DNA of 57,870 nucleotides from a virus. Below, piece by piece: positions 21,735 through 29,217 of the stretch (position 1 is the stretch's first letter; every line of letters begins with the position of its first letter). Made by a program: the position numbers and the translations under genes. The notes beneath the pieces were generated by a model. That model made no database searches, had not been told where the DNA came from, and saw only the letters and a program-made list of their open reading frames with translations. The stretch lies in IMG/VR virus record IMGVR_UViG_3300042860_002301, positions 1 to 57,870 of that record, one strand, 5' to 3'.

Positions 21735-22008
21735 GTTGTTCCTCATAATCCAAACAGGCAATGGCCACCACGGCGTGGCCGGCAATGTCAGCAAGTGTCT
21801 TCCTTATATCTATTGTCCGCAAAGGACCGCGGAGGCGGCGGCACTTTTCCCCGATCCTGGCGGCCTGGTATTTCCAGGGCTCAATCCCGTCCGCTTGCAC
21901 CCCGAGTGCGTTTTCCAGCGGGTTTGACTGGCATCCGTAGTACCCCCGCTTCCTGGTAAGCAGGGCATGGAGGGCGTTGCAAATCTCCAGGTAGGGGTCA
22001 CCATTCAA
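21694..22008 (-). CDS. Nmad/DUF1599-like small protein
   Basis: About 104 residues if a TTG at 22008 is used; an ATG at 22074 would add 22 residues overlapping the upstream gene. The pattern KYQAARIGEKCRRLRG...RKTLADIAGHAVVAIACL resembles phage DUF1599/nucleotide-modification-associated proteins, where a helical domain ends in DxxxDIAxYA. The match is by eye. It overlaps the next gene by 41 bases. Confidence 0.5.
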   Translation of the reverse strand: MNGDPYLEICNALHALLTRKRGYYGCQSNPLENALGVQADGIEPWKYQAARIGEKCRRLRGPLRTIDIRKTLADIAGHAVVAIACLDYEEQHESEDRSVAAEAP

Positions 22009-22348
22009 CCGACCGGGAGGAGTGCTGGATCCTGCCGTACTCGGACCAGAATGTGGCATGGTGGTAGGGGTCATCGCTGTTGTCCTCCTCGTCGTTGAGC
22101 CAGACCACCCGGGCGTGCGACCACTCCTCGCACAGGGTGTCCAGCAATACGTAATGGTCTAGGTCACTCCGAACCGCTATCGTCCCTCGCTCCAGATCGT
22201 CATCCATGGTGAAGTAGCCCAGCTCACTCTTCATCTGCCTCGGGTTGCGCAGGTAGATCCGCACCGGGAACTGGAGCGGCCACCGCTCCTGGGCCCAACG
22301 CTTCCACTTGGCCACCAATTTCCTGCGCCAGTCTTGGGGCATCGTCAA
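21998..22348 (-). CDS. Putative zincin-like (SprT/peptidase-like) protein
   Basis: 116 residues. LLDTLCEEWSHARVVW followed by HHATFWSEYGRI resembles small phage metallopeptidase-like proteins whose motif is HEWxH...HGxxFWxxY, but the first metal His is replaced (CEEWSH), so activity is doubtful. The first 125 bases overlap the PD-(D/E)XK gene in another frame. Confidence 0.55.
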   Translation of the reverse strand: MTMPQDWRRKLVAKWKRWAQERWPLQFPVRIYLRNPRQMKSELGYFTMDDDLERGTIAVRSDLDHYVLLDTLCEEWSHARVVWLNDEEDNSDDPYHHATFWSEYGRIQHSSRSVEW

Positions 22349-22634
22349 GCTCCAGAATCAGTAGCCACTTGCGGTTATTGCGTTTGTGCAGCACCACCGG
22401 CAGCCGGTCCCCAGCATCACGCCTGGCCTGGTCCAGCCAGTCATAGGGGTTGCCACGCTCGGTTCGCTTCACCTCAACATGAATGCCCTCATGGGAGGTG
22501 ACGATGTCCGGCGACTCCTTGGAGCCCGAGAACTGCTGGCCGCGCCGGGCCGAGCCGCCGAGGACGCGAGCCCATTCCTTGGCAGCCTCTCGCTCGCCGC
22601 GGGCACCCTTCTGGCGAGAGTTCACTTGGCCCAC
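22224..22634 (-). CDS. PD-(D/E)XK nuclease, Holliday-junction-resolvase-like
   Basis: 136 residues. NSRQKGARGEREAAKEWARV gives the first Glu, then ESPDIVTSHEGIHVEVKRTE gives Asp and E-x-K, the PD-(D/E)XK catalytic pattern found in Hjc-like and VRR-type nucleases. The Ala/Pro-rich tail is the part antisense-free but overlapped in frame by the next gene. It probably cuts branched DNA during recombination or packaging. Confidence 0.75.
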   Translation of the reverse strand: MGQVNSRQKGARGEREAAKEWARVLGGSARRGQQFSGSKESPDIVTSHEGIHVEVKRTERGNPYDWLDQARRDAGDRLPVVLHKRNNRKWLLILELDDAPRLAQEIGGQVEALGPGAVAAPVPGADLPAQPEADEE

Positions 22635-22864
22635 CTCGCCAGCCGTCCCTGGTGGTCACGGCCATCGACACAGGTCAGCTCGGGGAACTGCTCGGCCACC
22701 AGCCGCACGCACTCAGTGACCGGCTTCTTGTCCAGCACCTTCTGGTTCTGAGACACCCAGGTTCCGAGACGGCCGTACATGGCGAAGTCACGGCGCTCGC
22801 CCTCGGTCGGCCAGTAGCAGGAGAACTTGTGATTCATCGTCTTGGTGTCGCCGCCGCTCAACAT
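22622..22864 (-). CDS. Small protein, unknown
   Basis: 80 residues from ATG 22864 (GAGGA upstream, overlapping the previous stop). Contains KFSCYWPTEGERRDFAMYGR and ends FPELTCVDGRDHQGRLARWA. No family recognised. Sits between two nuclease genes. Confidence 0.58.
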   Translation of the reverse strand: MLSGGDTKTMNHKFSCYWPTEGERRDFAMYGRLGTWVSQNQKVLDKKPVTECVRLVAEQFPELTCVDGRDHQGRLARWAK

Positions 22865-23238
22865 TCCTCGGGTTCCTTCCCATGCATGAGGTTCATCATC
22901 GTTTCCATGTAGTGGTGCGGCCGTTGCGATGCCACCTTCTGCTCCACTAGATAGTCCGACAGACACTCCCCGGTCTGGAGGTCGCAGAGATCCCCCAGCA
23001 ACCGGCCGTACTCGTCCCTAACCCAGCCGAACGTGAGCAGCCGCAGCCGTCCATGGTCTGCGTGCAGCTCCACCCAGTCGATGATGGCGTTGTCGGCGTG
23101 TTCATCGCACCACACTCCTTCGACGGTCATGTACGTGGCGACCATCGATTGCAACTGGGGGTTCATCACCCGGATTTGAACGGTGTCTCGGCGTGTGACC
23201 CGGATGACCTGGGCCGTCAGGGGTTCCTGCGATTCCAT
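22858..23238 (-). CDS. Staphylococcal-nuclease-fold (SNase-like) protein
   Basis: 126 residues in the SNase arrangement: VIRVTRRDTVQIRVM, then GVWCDEHADNAIIDWVELHA, LRLLTFGWVRDEYGRLLGDL and LSDYLVEQKVASQRP. Catalytic Arg/Glu of true nucleases are not all obvious, so it may be a degenerate or binding-only member. It overlaps the HNH gene by 22 bases. Confidence 0.7.
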   Translation of the reverse strand: MESQEPLTAQVIRVTRRDTVQIRVMNPQLQSMVATYMTVEGVWCDEHADNAIIDWVELHADHGRLRLLTFGWVRDEYGRLLGDLCDLQTGECLSDYLVEQKVASQRPHHYMETMMNLMHGKEPEEC

Positions 23239-23615
23239 GAACCTACGTTTCGATCTCGCTGTTCGACATACGGCTGGGGAAGCGGCTCGGGCTCATAGCC
23301 CAGGTGCTTCTTCATCTTCAGGGAGGCCAGGAACTCCGGATCGTAATACTCGGGATCACACTCTTGCTTGCAGGCCAGGAGTATACCCCTGTTCAGATCG
23401 TAAAGTCCAGTGACTTTTGAGCCGCTGTGGTAGACGGTGTGACAGTTCTCACACAGACGAAGTAGGCACCGTCTGTCATGCTTGCGACCGGCACCTTGGA
23501 CCAGATGGTGGATGTCCAGCTTGCGCCGGCCGTCAGACTCGGGCCACCAGCACACGGCACAGGAGCGAAAGAGGGAGGCAAACTCTTGGAGAACCAGCCG
23601 GTCTTGTTTGTTCAC
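23217..23615 (-). CDS. HNH endonuclease
   Basis: 132 residues with CAVCWWPES (first zinc pair), LDIHHLVQGAGRKHD (His-His of the HNH core) and LRLCENCHTVYH (second zinc pair with His). First gene of the middle operon, preceded by a structured non-coding region. Probably a free-standing HNH nuclease, possibly helping DNA processing. Confidence 0.82.
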   Translation of the reverse strand: MNKQDRLVLQEFASLFRSCAVCWWPESDGRRKLDIHHLVQGAGRKHDRRCLLRLCENCHTVYHSGSKVTGLYDLNRGILLACKQECDPEYYDPEFLASLKMKKHLGYEPEPLPQPYVEQRDRNVGSWNRRNP

Positions 23616-24048
23616 TGTTGAAACCTTGGTGAGGGCGCACCGACTCCCTGCGCAAGGCAGGGAAGTCGGGCGATGCTGAAACCCCGGAGCCGGGCAGACA
23701 CCGCTATGGACGCTGGTTGTTTAACGCCGCTGTGTCCAATCGAACTCCCTGACACGGCGCTGCGGTTGGCCGGTGGCCTCGGGCAAGGCGGAGTCGGCAG
23801 ACCCTGTCCTTTACCGCAGAAGGGAGTCGGAGACTCCCAGTTGTGCCCCCTCTTGGCGCGTCCCTGTGGGACCAGTCGGCGGGGGGCCGAGCTTCAGGCC
23901 GGATGCCCAAACAGTGGGCTATGTACCATAGTGCCTAATGTCCTGTCTGAGGCACCTGGCGTGCGTTCTAACGCCCTTTCTAAATCCTCGCCACACGTTT
24001 CCTGGGTTTGTGCAAATACGGCCGCAAAACGCATGCTAGCAGACCTGG
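23616..24048. other. Structured intergenic region before the nuclease/lysis operon
   Basis: No gene is supported in these 433 bases. Perfect or near-perfect hairpins occur at 23640-23669 (12 bp plus one bulge, loop GCAAG), 23822-23838 (GGGAGTC-GGA-GACTCCC) and around 23938-23960 (GTGCCT/AGGCAC on the minus strand). GACTCC/GGAGTC elements repeat. It likely carries the promoter, leader and perhaps an ncRNA for the minus operon that follows, but I see no clear -35/-10 pair. Confidence 0.45.
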
Positions 24049-24270
24049 CTAGATACACCTGTCCACTGGGGTCTTGGGGTGCTTGATGTCGTACATCTCG
24101 TTTCCCATGACCCGGACCTCGGCCGAGTCCACATGTATCACCTGACCGTCATCGAAGTGATGGACAACCCACACCGAATTGAGGGCAGGCCCGTAGTCAA
24201 TGACCAGCAGGGCAAAGCCTTCGCCCATGGGGGTGGCAACCCAGATCGGCGGGTGTAGCTGGAGCATCAT
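24049..24270 (-). CDS. Small beta-rich protein, unknown
   Basis: 73 residues from ATG 24270, overlapping the stop of the membrane peptide gene. Contains PMGEGFALLVIDYGPALNSV and WVVHHFDDGQVIHVDSAEVR, a small beta-barrel-like pattern. No family recognised. Last gene of the recombination operon. Confidence 0.6.
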   Translation of the reverse strand: MMLQLHPPIWVATPMGEGFALLVIDYGPALNSVWVVHHFDDGQVIHVDSAEVRVMGNEMYDIKHPKTPVDRCI

Positions 24271-24410
24271 TTGGCCATCATCCACAGGCCGATGTTGGCC
24301 ATGGCATAGGACGCCCAGGTAATAAACCCTGGTACGTTCTTCTTACATAACTGCTCGCACGCCACGTAGGCGTAGATGCACATCGTCAATAAGATTAGAT
24401 GTCTACTCAT
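24267..24410 (-). CDS. 47-residue membrane peptide
   Basis: ATG 24410. Two hydrophobic stretches (LILLTMCIYAYVACE and ITWASYAMANIGLWMM) suggest one or two spans in 47 residues. Overlaps the next gene by four bases (AAATGATG). The ribosome binding site is weak, so the call is moderate. Confidence 0.48.
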   Translation of the reverse strand: MSRHLILLTMCIYAYVACEQLCKKNVPGFITWASYAMANIGLWMMAK

Positions 24411-24421
24411 GCTGCTAGGTG

Positions 24422-24616
24422 TCACCTTCTGCCAGTTGCCGTGCAGTCTCGCTTAATGGTCGGCCCCGCCTCGCCTACATCAGCGACGGCTTCATTAGGA
24501 ATCACCCAGCCGTAGCGTGTGTCCAGCCACACGCCGTCGCGCGTGTATCCGTAGCACATCGGCCCCTCCAGGCCAGGAGTCGCTGCCGAGTCCTGCGGTG
24601 TCTCTGCGTCACTCAT
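24422..24616 (-). CDS. Small protein, unknown
   Basis: 64 residues from ATG 24616 (CAGGAG upstream). Begins MSDAETPQDSAATPG, then MCYGYTRDGVWLDTRYGWVI. No family recognised; VWLDTRYGW resembles the RPMWLAYSR region of the protein at 25087-25677 only loosely. Confidence 0.55.
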   Translation of the reverse strand: MSDAETPQDSAATPGLEGPMCYGYTRDGVWLDTRYGWVIPNEAVADVGEAGPTIKRDCTATGRR

Positions 24617-24641
24617 GCGATGCTCCTGATCCTGCGTGTTC

Positions 24642-24836
24642 TCAGCCCAATCGCTCCAGCAGTGCTTGCAGCGTTTTCGCGTGATCGCCCGCCCCGTAAC
24701 CGGCGTACCACGCAATCGCCTCCCGCTCCTCGTCGGTGAGCCGCAGGCGCTCCACCTCCGCGTGCGCCGCCTGGAGTCGCAGCCTCGCTATCTCGGCGTC
24801 ACCACGCAGATCATCCCGAATGATCTGGTCGCTCAT
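24642..24836 (-). CDS. LTDxER-family small protein A
   Basis: 64 residues from ATG 24836 (GGAGCGGA upstream). Helical, with AEIARLRLQAAHAEVERLRL leading into LTDEEREAIAWYAGYG and ending TLQALLERLG. The LTDxERxAI...TLxxLLER unit is shared with the next two genes upstream, a local gene family. Function unknown. Confidence 0.6.
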   Translation of the reverse strand: MSDQIIRDDLRGDAEIARLRLQAAHAEVERLRLTDEEREAIAWYAGYGAGDHAKTLQALLERLG

Positions 24837-25090
24837 TTCGTCCGCTCCAGTAGGCCGTGCAGCGTGGCCGCGAGCCTTGCGCATTCCGGATCGTCGTCGT
24901 TGTCGAAGTAGGCTCCGGCCGCTTCGGCAATCGCCTCCCGCTCCGCGTCGGTGAGCGTGGGTTGGCGCATTTGCCGATCAAACGCCGCCTCATGCACCAT
25001 GTTGTCTATGACCACGCGAATACTGTGGTCTGCAATGCCATGCAGCCGTTTCCGTAGCCTTGTGTCAGCATCCTCTTGGCAGTCGCTCAT
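24833..25090 (-). CDS. LTDxER-family small protein B
   Basis: 85 residues from ATG 25090, overlapping the previous stop by four bases. Carries LTDAEREAIAEAAGAYF and ends AATLHGLLERTK. Second member of the tandem family. The N-terminus (CQEDADTRLRKRLHGIADHS) is distinct from its relatives. Confidence 0.62.
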   Translation of the reverse strand: MSDCQEDADTRLRKRLHGIADHSIRVVIDNMVHEAAFDRQMRQPTLTDAEREAIAEAAGAYFDNDDDPECARLAATLHGLLERTK

Positions 25091-25677
25091 TTCGTTCGCT
25101 CCAGCAGTGAGCGGAGCGTGGCGTCTACACCATCAGGCCCGCCAGTGCCGACATAGTAGGCAATCGCCCCCCGCTCATCGTCGGTCAGCGTGAGCGGCGT
25201 CAGCGAGCAGTACTGTGTTGTGCGGCCAACGACGTGTGGGCAGGTCTGCGGGGCGCGGTAAAGCGGGATGACTTCCGCCATGCCGACAACCGCACCCTCA
25301 GCGTCTTGGCGGCTGTATGCCAGCCACATCGGCCGACCGTTCTTGGCGACCGCCGCCCACGCCACCGGATCCTGTGTATTGTGCCCCCGCCCACCCGCCG
25401 CCTCTCCCTTTGTATCGGGCCGCGTAACGTCTAGGGGCTGCCCCTCGCCGCTTCCATCGCTGGAGGCTGGTGGCTGCGCTGTCGCAGGCGAGGGGCCATC
25501 TGTCTCCACGCATGGTGGAGCAGTCTGATTGCCGGTGCCCGCGCTGAGCATGGCGTCGGCCCAGCGGTAGGCGTGCGTCACTAGGTGTTCCCACTGCAAT
25601 GCAGTGGGGTACTGATTGGCCTCGTCAGACAGCAGCCCGGTGAGGGCCGCAGCGGCGAAGTGGTCACGGTCGGTCAT
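25087..25677 (-). CDS. LTDxER-family protein C with extra N-terminal domain
   Basis: 196 residues from ATG 25677. The N-terminal 55 residues (MTDRDHFAAAALTGLLSDEA, then HAYRWADAML) look like a small helical phage domain. A Pro/Gly/Ser linker follows, then VAWAAVAKNGRPMWLAYSRQ, and finally LTLTDDERGAIAYYVG and ATLRSLLERTK, the family unit. It looks like a fusion of separate modules. Confidence 0.65.
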   Translation of the reverse strand: MTDRDHFAAAALTGLLSDEANQYPTALQWEHLVTHAYRWADAMLSAGTGNQTAPPCVETDGPSPATAQPPASSDGSGEGQPLDVTRPDTKGEAAGGRGHNTQDPVAWAAVAKNGRPMWLAYSRQDAEGAVVGMAEVIPLYRAPQTCPHVVGRTTQYCSLTPLTLTDDERGAIAYYVGTGGPDGVDATLRSLLERTK

Positions 25678-25907
25678 GTCTTGTCCTCCTCGTTGGCCCA
25701 CAGCATTGCGGCCTGCTCGTCAAAGCAGTTGGCCTGCCCCATATCGAACCAGTGCGGGAAATGCCGCAGCACACCCCTTGCCTCCTGGCGTACCTCCCGG
25801 CGGATCCCCTTGATGCCCCCCTCCACGTAGACATTGGAGAGCCGCACCAGGAAATTGCGGGCGCGGAGGACCGCCAGCGTGCGTTCACACGGGAGGGTCA
25901 CGGCCAC
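25674..25907 (-). CDS. BPSL0761-like small protein
   Basis: 77 residues from GTG 25907 (or GTG 25901). The run CERTLAVLRARNFLVRL, later RREVRQEARGVLRHFP and a C-terminal helix match a small phage/bacterial family known as BPSL0761-like, of unknown function. Overlaps both neighbours, so it is probably translationally coupled. Confidence 0.65.
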   Translation of the reverse strand: MAVTLPCERTLAVLRARNFLVRLSNVYVEGGIKGIRREVRQEARGVLRHFPHWFDMGQANCFDEQAAMLWANEEDKT

Positions 25908-26176
25908 CTCGGGTACAGGAGGCAGCCTTCATTGGCGAAGCCGTTCATCACTTCGATGGCGGAGATCCGCGGGAACTCCTTGGCCATCTCCTTGGCAATG
26001 TCCTCGCCAGGCAGCATGTCCAGCCGCTGACGGTTGGCCGCCACCCAGGCTTGCATCTTGGCCATGTCATCACCGTGCGACGGGCCATGCTCCTTCCGCT
26101 CCACCCAGGTCCGAATGACATGGTTGAAGGTTCGGAACTTCAGGATATTTTCCCAGATCACTTGTTTGCCAAACAT
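25898..26176 (-). CDS. Small helical protein, unknown
   Basis: 92 residues beginning MFGKQVIWENILKFRTFNHV. A basic-acidic helical protein with MLPGEDIAKEMAKEFPRISA. No family recognised. Confidence 0.6.
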   Translation of the reverse strand: MFGKQVIWENILKFRTFNHVIRTWVERKEHGPSHGDDMAKMQAWVAANRQRLDMLPGEDIAKEMAKEFPRISAIEVMNGFANEGCLLYPRWP

Positions 26177-26182
26177 TACATT

Positions 26183-26800
26183 TCACCCCATGTGCTTACG
26201 AGTTTTTGCTGGAGCCTTTGCAGTTCGGCCTCCAACGTCCGGATGCGTCTTCGCAACGTATCGTTCTCGCTCTTCAGTCTCTCCTCCTCCTGCAAGGAAG
26301 GCTTCGGTTGGTCCATCTACTAGGTCCAGATAGGCGTGCGGGTACAACAAATTGATCAGTGAGTCGGCCGTACGGAGATGCGCTTTCGGAGCGACGAGGA
26401 CCGGCACCTCATGCCCCCGGCCGCGGTCATACGTAACGGCCTCTGTCCAGCTTTCGTCACGGTCCAGGATGGTGAGCCACACCCACTTGCCCGTGGGCTT
26501 CGACAGGTACACGTAGATGAGGTTCTGCGTGGACTCCATCCCCATGCCGCGCAGGTCATCAACAAAGACCGTGTCGTAGGGATAGGACTCCGGATCATCG
26601 AACGACAGGCTCCGCTCCTTGATCTCAATGGAGAACAGCCCAAGGGCGTCAGGGGTTTCGACATGGCCAGTTTTCCTGCAATGCTTCTTGACAACGATCT
26701 TCTTGCCGTGAGCGACCGACCGTCCGCTGGTCCGCATCGCCTCCACCCACTTGCGTTCAGCCTTCTGGCCGTTAGCGAGTGCCGACTGGAACGAGCGCAT
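26183..26800 (-). CDS. Putative PD-(D/E)XK-like endonuclease
   Basis: 205 residues from ATG 26800 (an ATG at 26824 is possible). TPDALGLFSIEIKERSLSFD carries a D...E-x-K pattern like a restriction-endonuclease core, preceded by basic VAHGKKIVVKKHCRKTGH. The C-terminus is Lys/Arg-rich (GGRTAKAPAKTRKH). Recognised by motif only; the role may be DNA processing. Confidence 0.5.
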   Translation of the reverse strand: MRSFQSALANGQKAERKWVEAMRTSGRSVAHGKKIVVKKHCRKTGHVETPDALGLFSIEIKERSLSFDDPESYPYDTVFVDDLRGMGMESTQNLIYVYLSKPTGKWVWLTILDRDESWTEAVTYDRGRGHEVPVLVAPKAHLRTADSLINLLYPHAYLDLVDGPTEAFLAGGGETEERERYVAKTHPDVGGRTAKAPAKTRKHMG

Positions 26801-27290
26801 AGTTATTCCAAAAGGAGTAGACATGCATGGCCACCGGCACGCGCGGCTGACCAACCATGCAGCCCTGGATCACACCCGCAGCACGCAGCTCCGCCGCGCG
26901 CTTGTACAACTCCTCCGGGGGCACATCGTCTCGCTGAAGCCCGCATTCCAGGAACTCCAGGCGTTCCGGAATGGGCTCGTTCGCCTTTATCTCATCCGCG
27001 TTGTCGCGGACGGCCTTGGCCCAACGCTTCGACCGGGAGAAAATCTCTGCGATGTCGGCGTCATCCAGGCCCCAGTCACGCATGACCACCAGGGCGAGAC
27101 GCTCGGGCGACGGCATGTAGTTCAGCCGCTTCAGCAGCCGCACTGCCCCCTGCGTCTGCTGGGCCCGCAGCCCCAGGAGCCGGGCCACATGGGCCGCTGG
27201 CTGACCGTTCACCAGACACCGACGCTTCAGCTCTGGTGCGTGCGCCAAAGCATGCCGCAATTCGACTTCGTAGTCTGCGAAACCAACCAT
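26772..27290 (-). CDS. HTH-like protein, unknown
   Basis: 172 residues from ATG 27290 with a strong AAGGAGGAG site. QPAAHVARLLGLRAQQTQGA and LDDADIAEIFSRSKRWAKAV look like two helix-turn-helix units, so DNA binding is likely. It begins within the reading frame of the small upstream gene; a one-base slip would fuse the two. Confidence 0.6.
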   Translation of the reverse strand: MVGFADYEVELRHALAHAPELKRRCLVNGQPAAHVARLLGLRAQQTQGAVRLLKRLNYMPSPERLALVVMRDWGLDDADIAEIFSRSKRWAKAVRDNADEIKANEPIPERLEFLECGLQRDDVPPEELYKRAAELRAAGVIQGCMVGQPRVPVAMHVYSFWNNYALVPVGTR

Positions 27291-27402
27291 CTTTCTTCTC
27301 CTCCTTGATGAAAGTTGTGGGGAAAACGTGATCCACATCGAAGTAATCCAAGACTTCCTGGAGCGTGTCATCCAGGAGAACGTCAGGCCGTTTGCTTGCC
27401 AT
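27076..27402 (-). CDS. Small acidic protein; long out-of-frame tail
   Basis: ATG 27402 has an excellent GGGAG site and overlaps the helicase stop, so it is surely translated. The first 37 residues (MASKRPDVLLDDTLQEVLDY, then VFPTTFIKEEKK) look natural; beyond them the frame is antibiased Ala/Gly/Arg and overlaps the HTH gene by 215 bases. Either this is a real overlap or the two ORFs are one gene split by a frameshift near 27290-27300. Confidence 0.5.
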   Translation of the reverse strand: MASKRPDVLLDDTLQEVLDYFDVDHVFPTTFIKEEKKDGWFRRLRSRIAACFGARTRAEASVSGERSASGPCGPAPGAAGPADAGGSAAAEAAELHAVARASRPGGHA

Positions 27403-28885
27403 GTCTCCTATCCCTCTCCTTGCGAAACAGACTGCTCACCCAACCTTTGGTGTTCACTGCGGCCCACCGCAGATACCAATCAGGCAACGTGTTGAGCGTG
27501 CGGCCGGCGAACTTGCCCTTCAGCGGGTTCACGTAGGTTCCGACGCACCGCTTACCCGAGCCGATCTGCACCTCCTCGGAAAACAGACGGCCCGTCGCTT
27601 GACCCTGCATCCGCTTGCGGCGGGCTTCGATGTCCTGGGCAATCAGCCGGCGCTCCAGTTCCTGCTGGGCCAGGGCGTCGATCTGCTCCTGGGTCAGCGG
27701 CTCGGCGGCTTGAGCGGCAGCCTTCTTGATGACCTGGCGCACTTCCTTGTCGGCCGTGCAGAACATGTCCACGGCTGTGACGAGTCGGTGGTCCAGGCTT
27801 GCATCAGTGCAATCGACAATCTTGAAACGTGGCTTTCCAGATCCTGCGATCCGTGCAATACGGCCGGATGGATCCGAGCCTTCGTAGTCAACGACACCGG
27901 GGAGAGGACGAGTGGCTCGTCCCACGCATTGCAACCAGAAAGATCGGGACTTTGTGGGCCTTCCGAGGATGAGGGTGGCGGTCGGCGGATGATCGAAGCC
28001 AACGGCCACAACTTGGCAATTGACAAGAACCTTCGCCTCTCCAGTCTTAAATCGCCGGATAGCATCTTGCCGTTCCTCCTCGGGCTGGGTGCCGTACACA
28101 TAGACCGCAGGGATGCCGTAGTTGTTGGTCAGGTAGTGGCAGACACCCTTGGCCGAGGCGACCGATGGCGTGAACACAACGGTCGGCCCCTCCATCTCTT
28201 CCTGGGTAATCAGGGCGATACGGTGGAGGTTGGCTTCCTTTTCCACGGCTTCCTGGAGTTGCTTCTGGTTGAAGTCATCCCCGGAGACTGTCACGCCAGA
28301 CAAGTCCAGGCCCTGCACGCGGGCGAGCTTGCACACGTAGGGAGCCGACCACCCCTGTTCGATGGCCCACTGGACATCCCGGTTGCAGATTTCCTGCTCA
28401 TAGAAGTCCCGCATGGCCGTGCCGTCCATCCGAAACGGCGTGGCCGTGAAGCCTGCGATCATGGCCCCGTGATCCTGGAACCAGCGGAACATCTCCAGGC
28501 AGGCCGGTGAGAACTGAAGGTGGGCTTCGTCCACAATCACTAGCCGGATGTCGGTGAACTTCTTGTAGCGACCGCGGATCAGCGTCTGCTTGCAGCCGAC
28601 GATGACCTTGGGGCTCCACCACTCGTCCTCCTGGGAGCTGTACTCCGCCATCTCCATCCCGGGATCGGCCCCCGTGATGTCGCGCACCTTGTCCACGGCC
28701 TGCCAGACCAGTTCCCGGAGCGGGGCGAGGATGAGCGTCCGGCCAGAGATGCGGTTGGCCGTCTCAACGAACACCACCGTCTTCCCAGCTCCGGTGAACA
28801 GGCCCGTTAGCGTAGAGCGAACCCCATCTGCGAGCGCACGCAGGTGAGCGTCTACGATCTCGGATTGGTAATCACGCAGTTGCAT
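27383..28885 (-). CDS. SF2 DNA helicase
   Basis: 500 residues from ATG 28885. Motif Q-like MQLRDYQSEIVDAH, Walker A TGLFTGAGKTVVF, motif II VDEAH, motif III GFTATP, motif IV-like VVFTPSVASAKG and motif VI QCVGRATRP are all present. The family includes UvsW/RecG/RIG-like repair helicases. The C-terminal 110 residues are a helical tail. It probably drives annealing or replication restart together with ERF and SSB. Confidence 0.9.
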   Translation of the reverse strand: MQLRDYQSEIVDAHLRALADGVRSTLTGLFTGAGKTVVFVETANRISGRTLILAPLRELVWQAVDKVRDITGADPGMEMAEYSSQEDEWWSPKVIVGCKQTLIRGRYKKFTDIRLVIVDEAHLQFSPACLEMFRWFQDHGAMIAGFTATPFRMDGTAMRDFYEQEICNRDVQWAIEQGWSAPYVCKLARVQGLDLSGVTVSGDDFNQKQLQEAVEKEANLHRIALITQEEMEGPTVVFTPSVASAKGVCHYLTNNYGIPAVYVYGTQPEEERQDAIRRFKTGEAKVLVNCQVVAVGFDHPPTATLILGRPTKSRSFWLQCVGRATRPLPGVVDYEGSDPSGRIARIAGSGKPRFKIVDCTDASLDHRLVTAVDMFCTADKEVRQVIKKAAAQAAEPLTQEQIDALAQQELERRLIAQDIEARRKRMQGQATGRLFSEEVQIGSGKRCVGTYVNPLKGKFAGRTLNTLPDWYLRWAAVNTKGWVSSLFRKERDRRHGKQTA

Positions 28886-28886
28886 C

Positions 28887-29129
28887 TCAGTCCCTGTCAA
28901 CAAGCCCGCCGATGACAAACCACACCTCAGAATCCGACAGCAGTTCCGGAGGGCGATCCCCCAGGAGCTCCGTGATGCGACGGCTGACTTCCCCGGAGAA
29001 CAGCCAGCCCGTCTCGGCCTGGAGTTCGGTCAGGGCAGACTCAAACGCACACGCCGCTTCGATCAGCGACCGGCAGATGTCCGTGTCTTCCGCATCAAAC
29101 AATGGGTCTTCGATGTACTCGCGTGCCAT
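28887..29129 (-). CDS. Small acidic protein, unknown
   Basis: 80 residues from ATG 29129 (AGGA nine bases upstream); starts at 29141 or 29150 are possible. Very acidic N-terminus (YIEDPLFDAEDTD) and helical body ending SEVWFVIGGLVDRD. No family recognised. Lies between the SSB terminator hairpin and the helicase. Confidence 0.6.
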   Translation of the reverse strand: MAREYIEDPLFDAEDTDICRSLIEAACAFESALTELQAETGWLFSGEVSRRITELLGDRPPELLSDSEVWFVIGGLVDRD

Positions 29130-29160
29130 GCAAACCATTCCTGTCCTCATGTCTCCGATA

Positions 29161-29216
29161 AAGAGGGCCCGCGGTGGAGTCGGAGGTTCTCCACCGCGGG
29201 CGGGCGCGCGCCTCTT
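29161..29216 (-). terminator. Nested hairpin after the SSB gene
   Basis: A perfect 13-bp stem (29167-29179 with 29189-29201) with a 9-base loop is enclosed by a second 6-bp stem (29161-29166 with 29211-29216). It starts two bases after the SSB stop on the minus strand and is followed by CTCTTTAT, a short U-rich run. It probably lowers expression of downstream helicase genes relative to SSB. Confidence 0.6.
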
Positions 29217-29217
29217 G

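Noticed and set aside
21998-22348. Active metallopeptidase
   Set aside because: The expected HExxH is CEEWSH, so I list it only as zincin-like.
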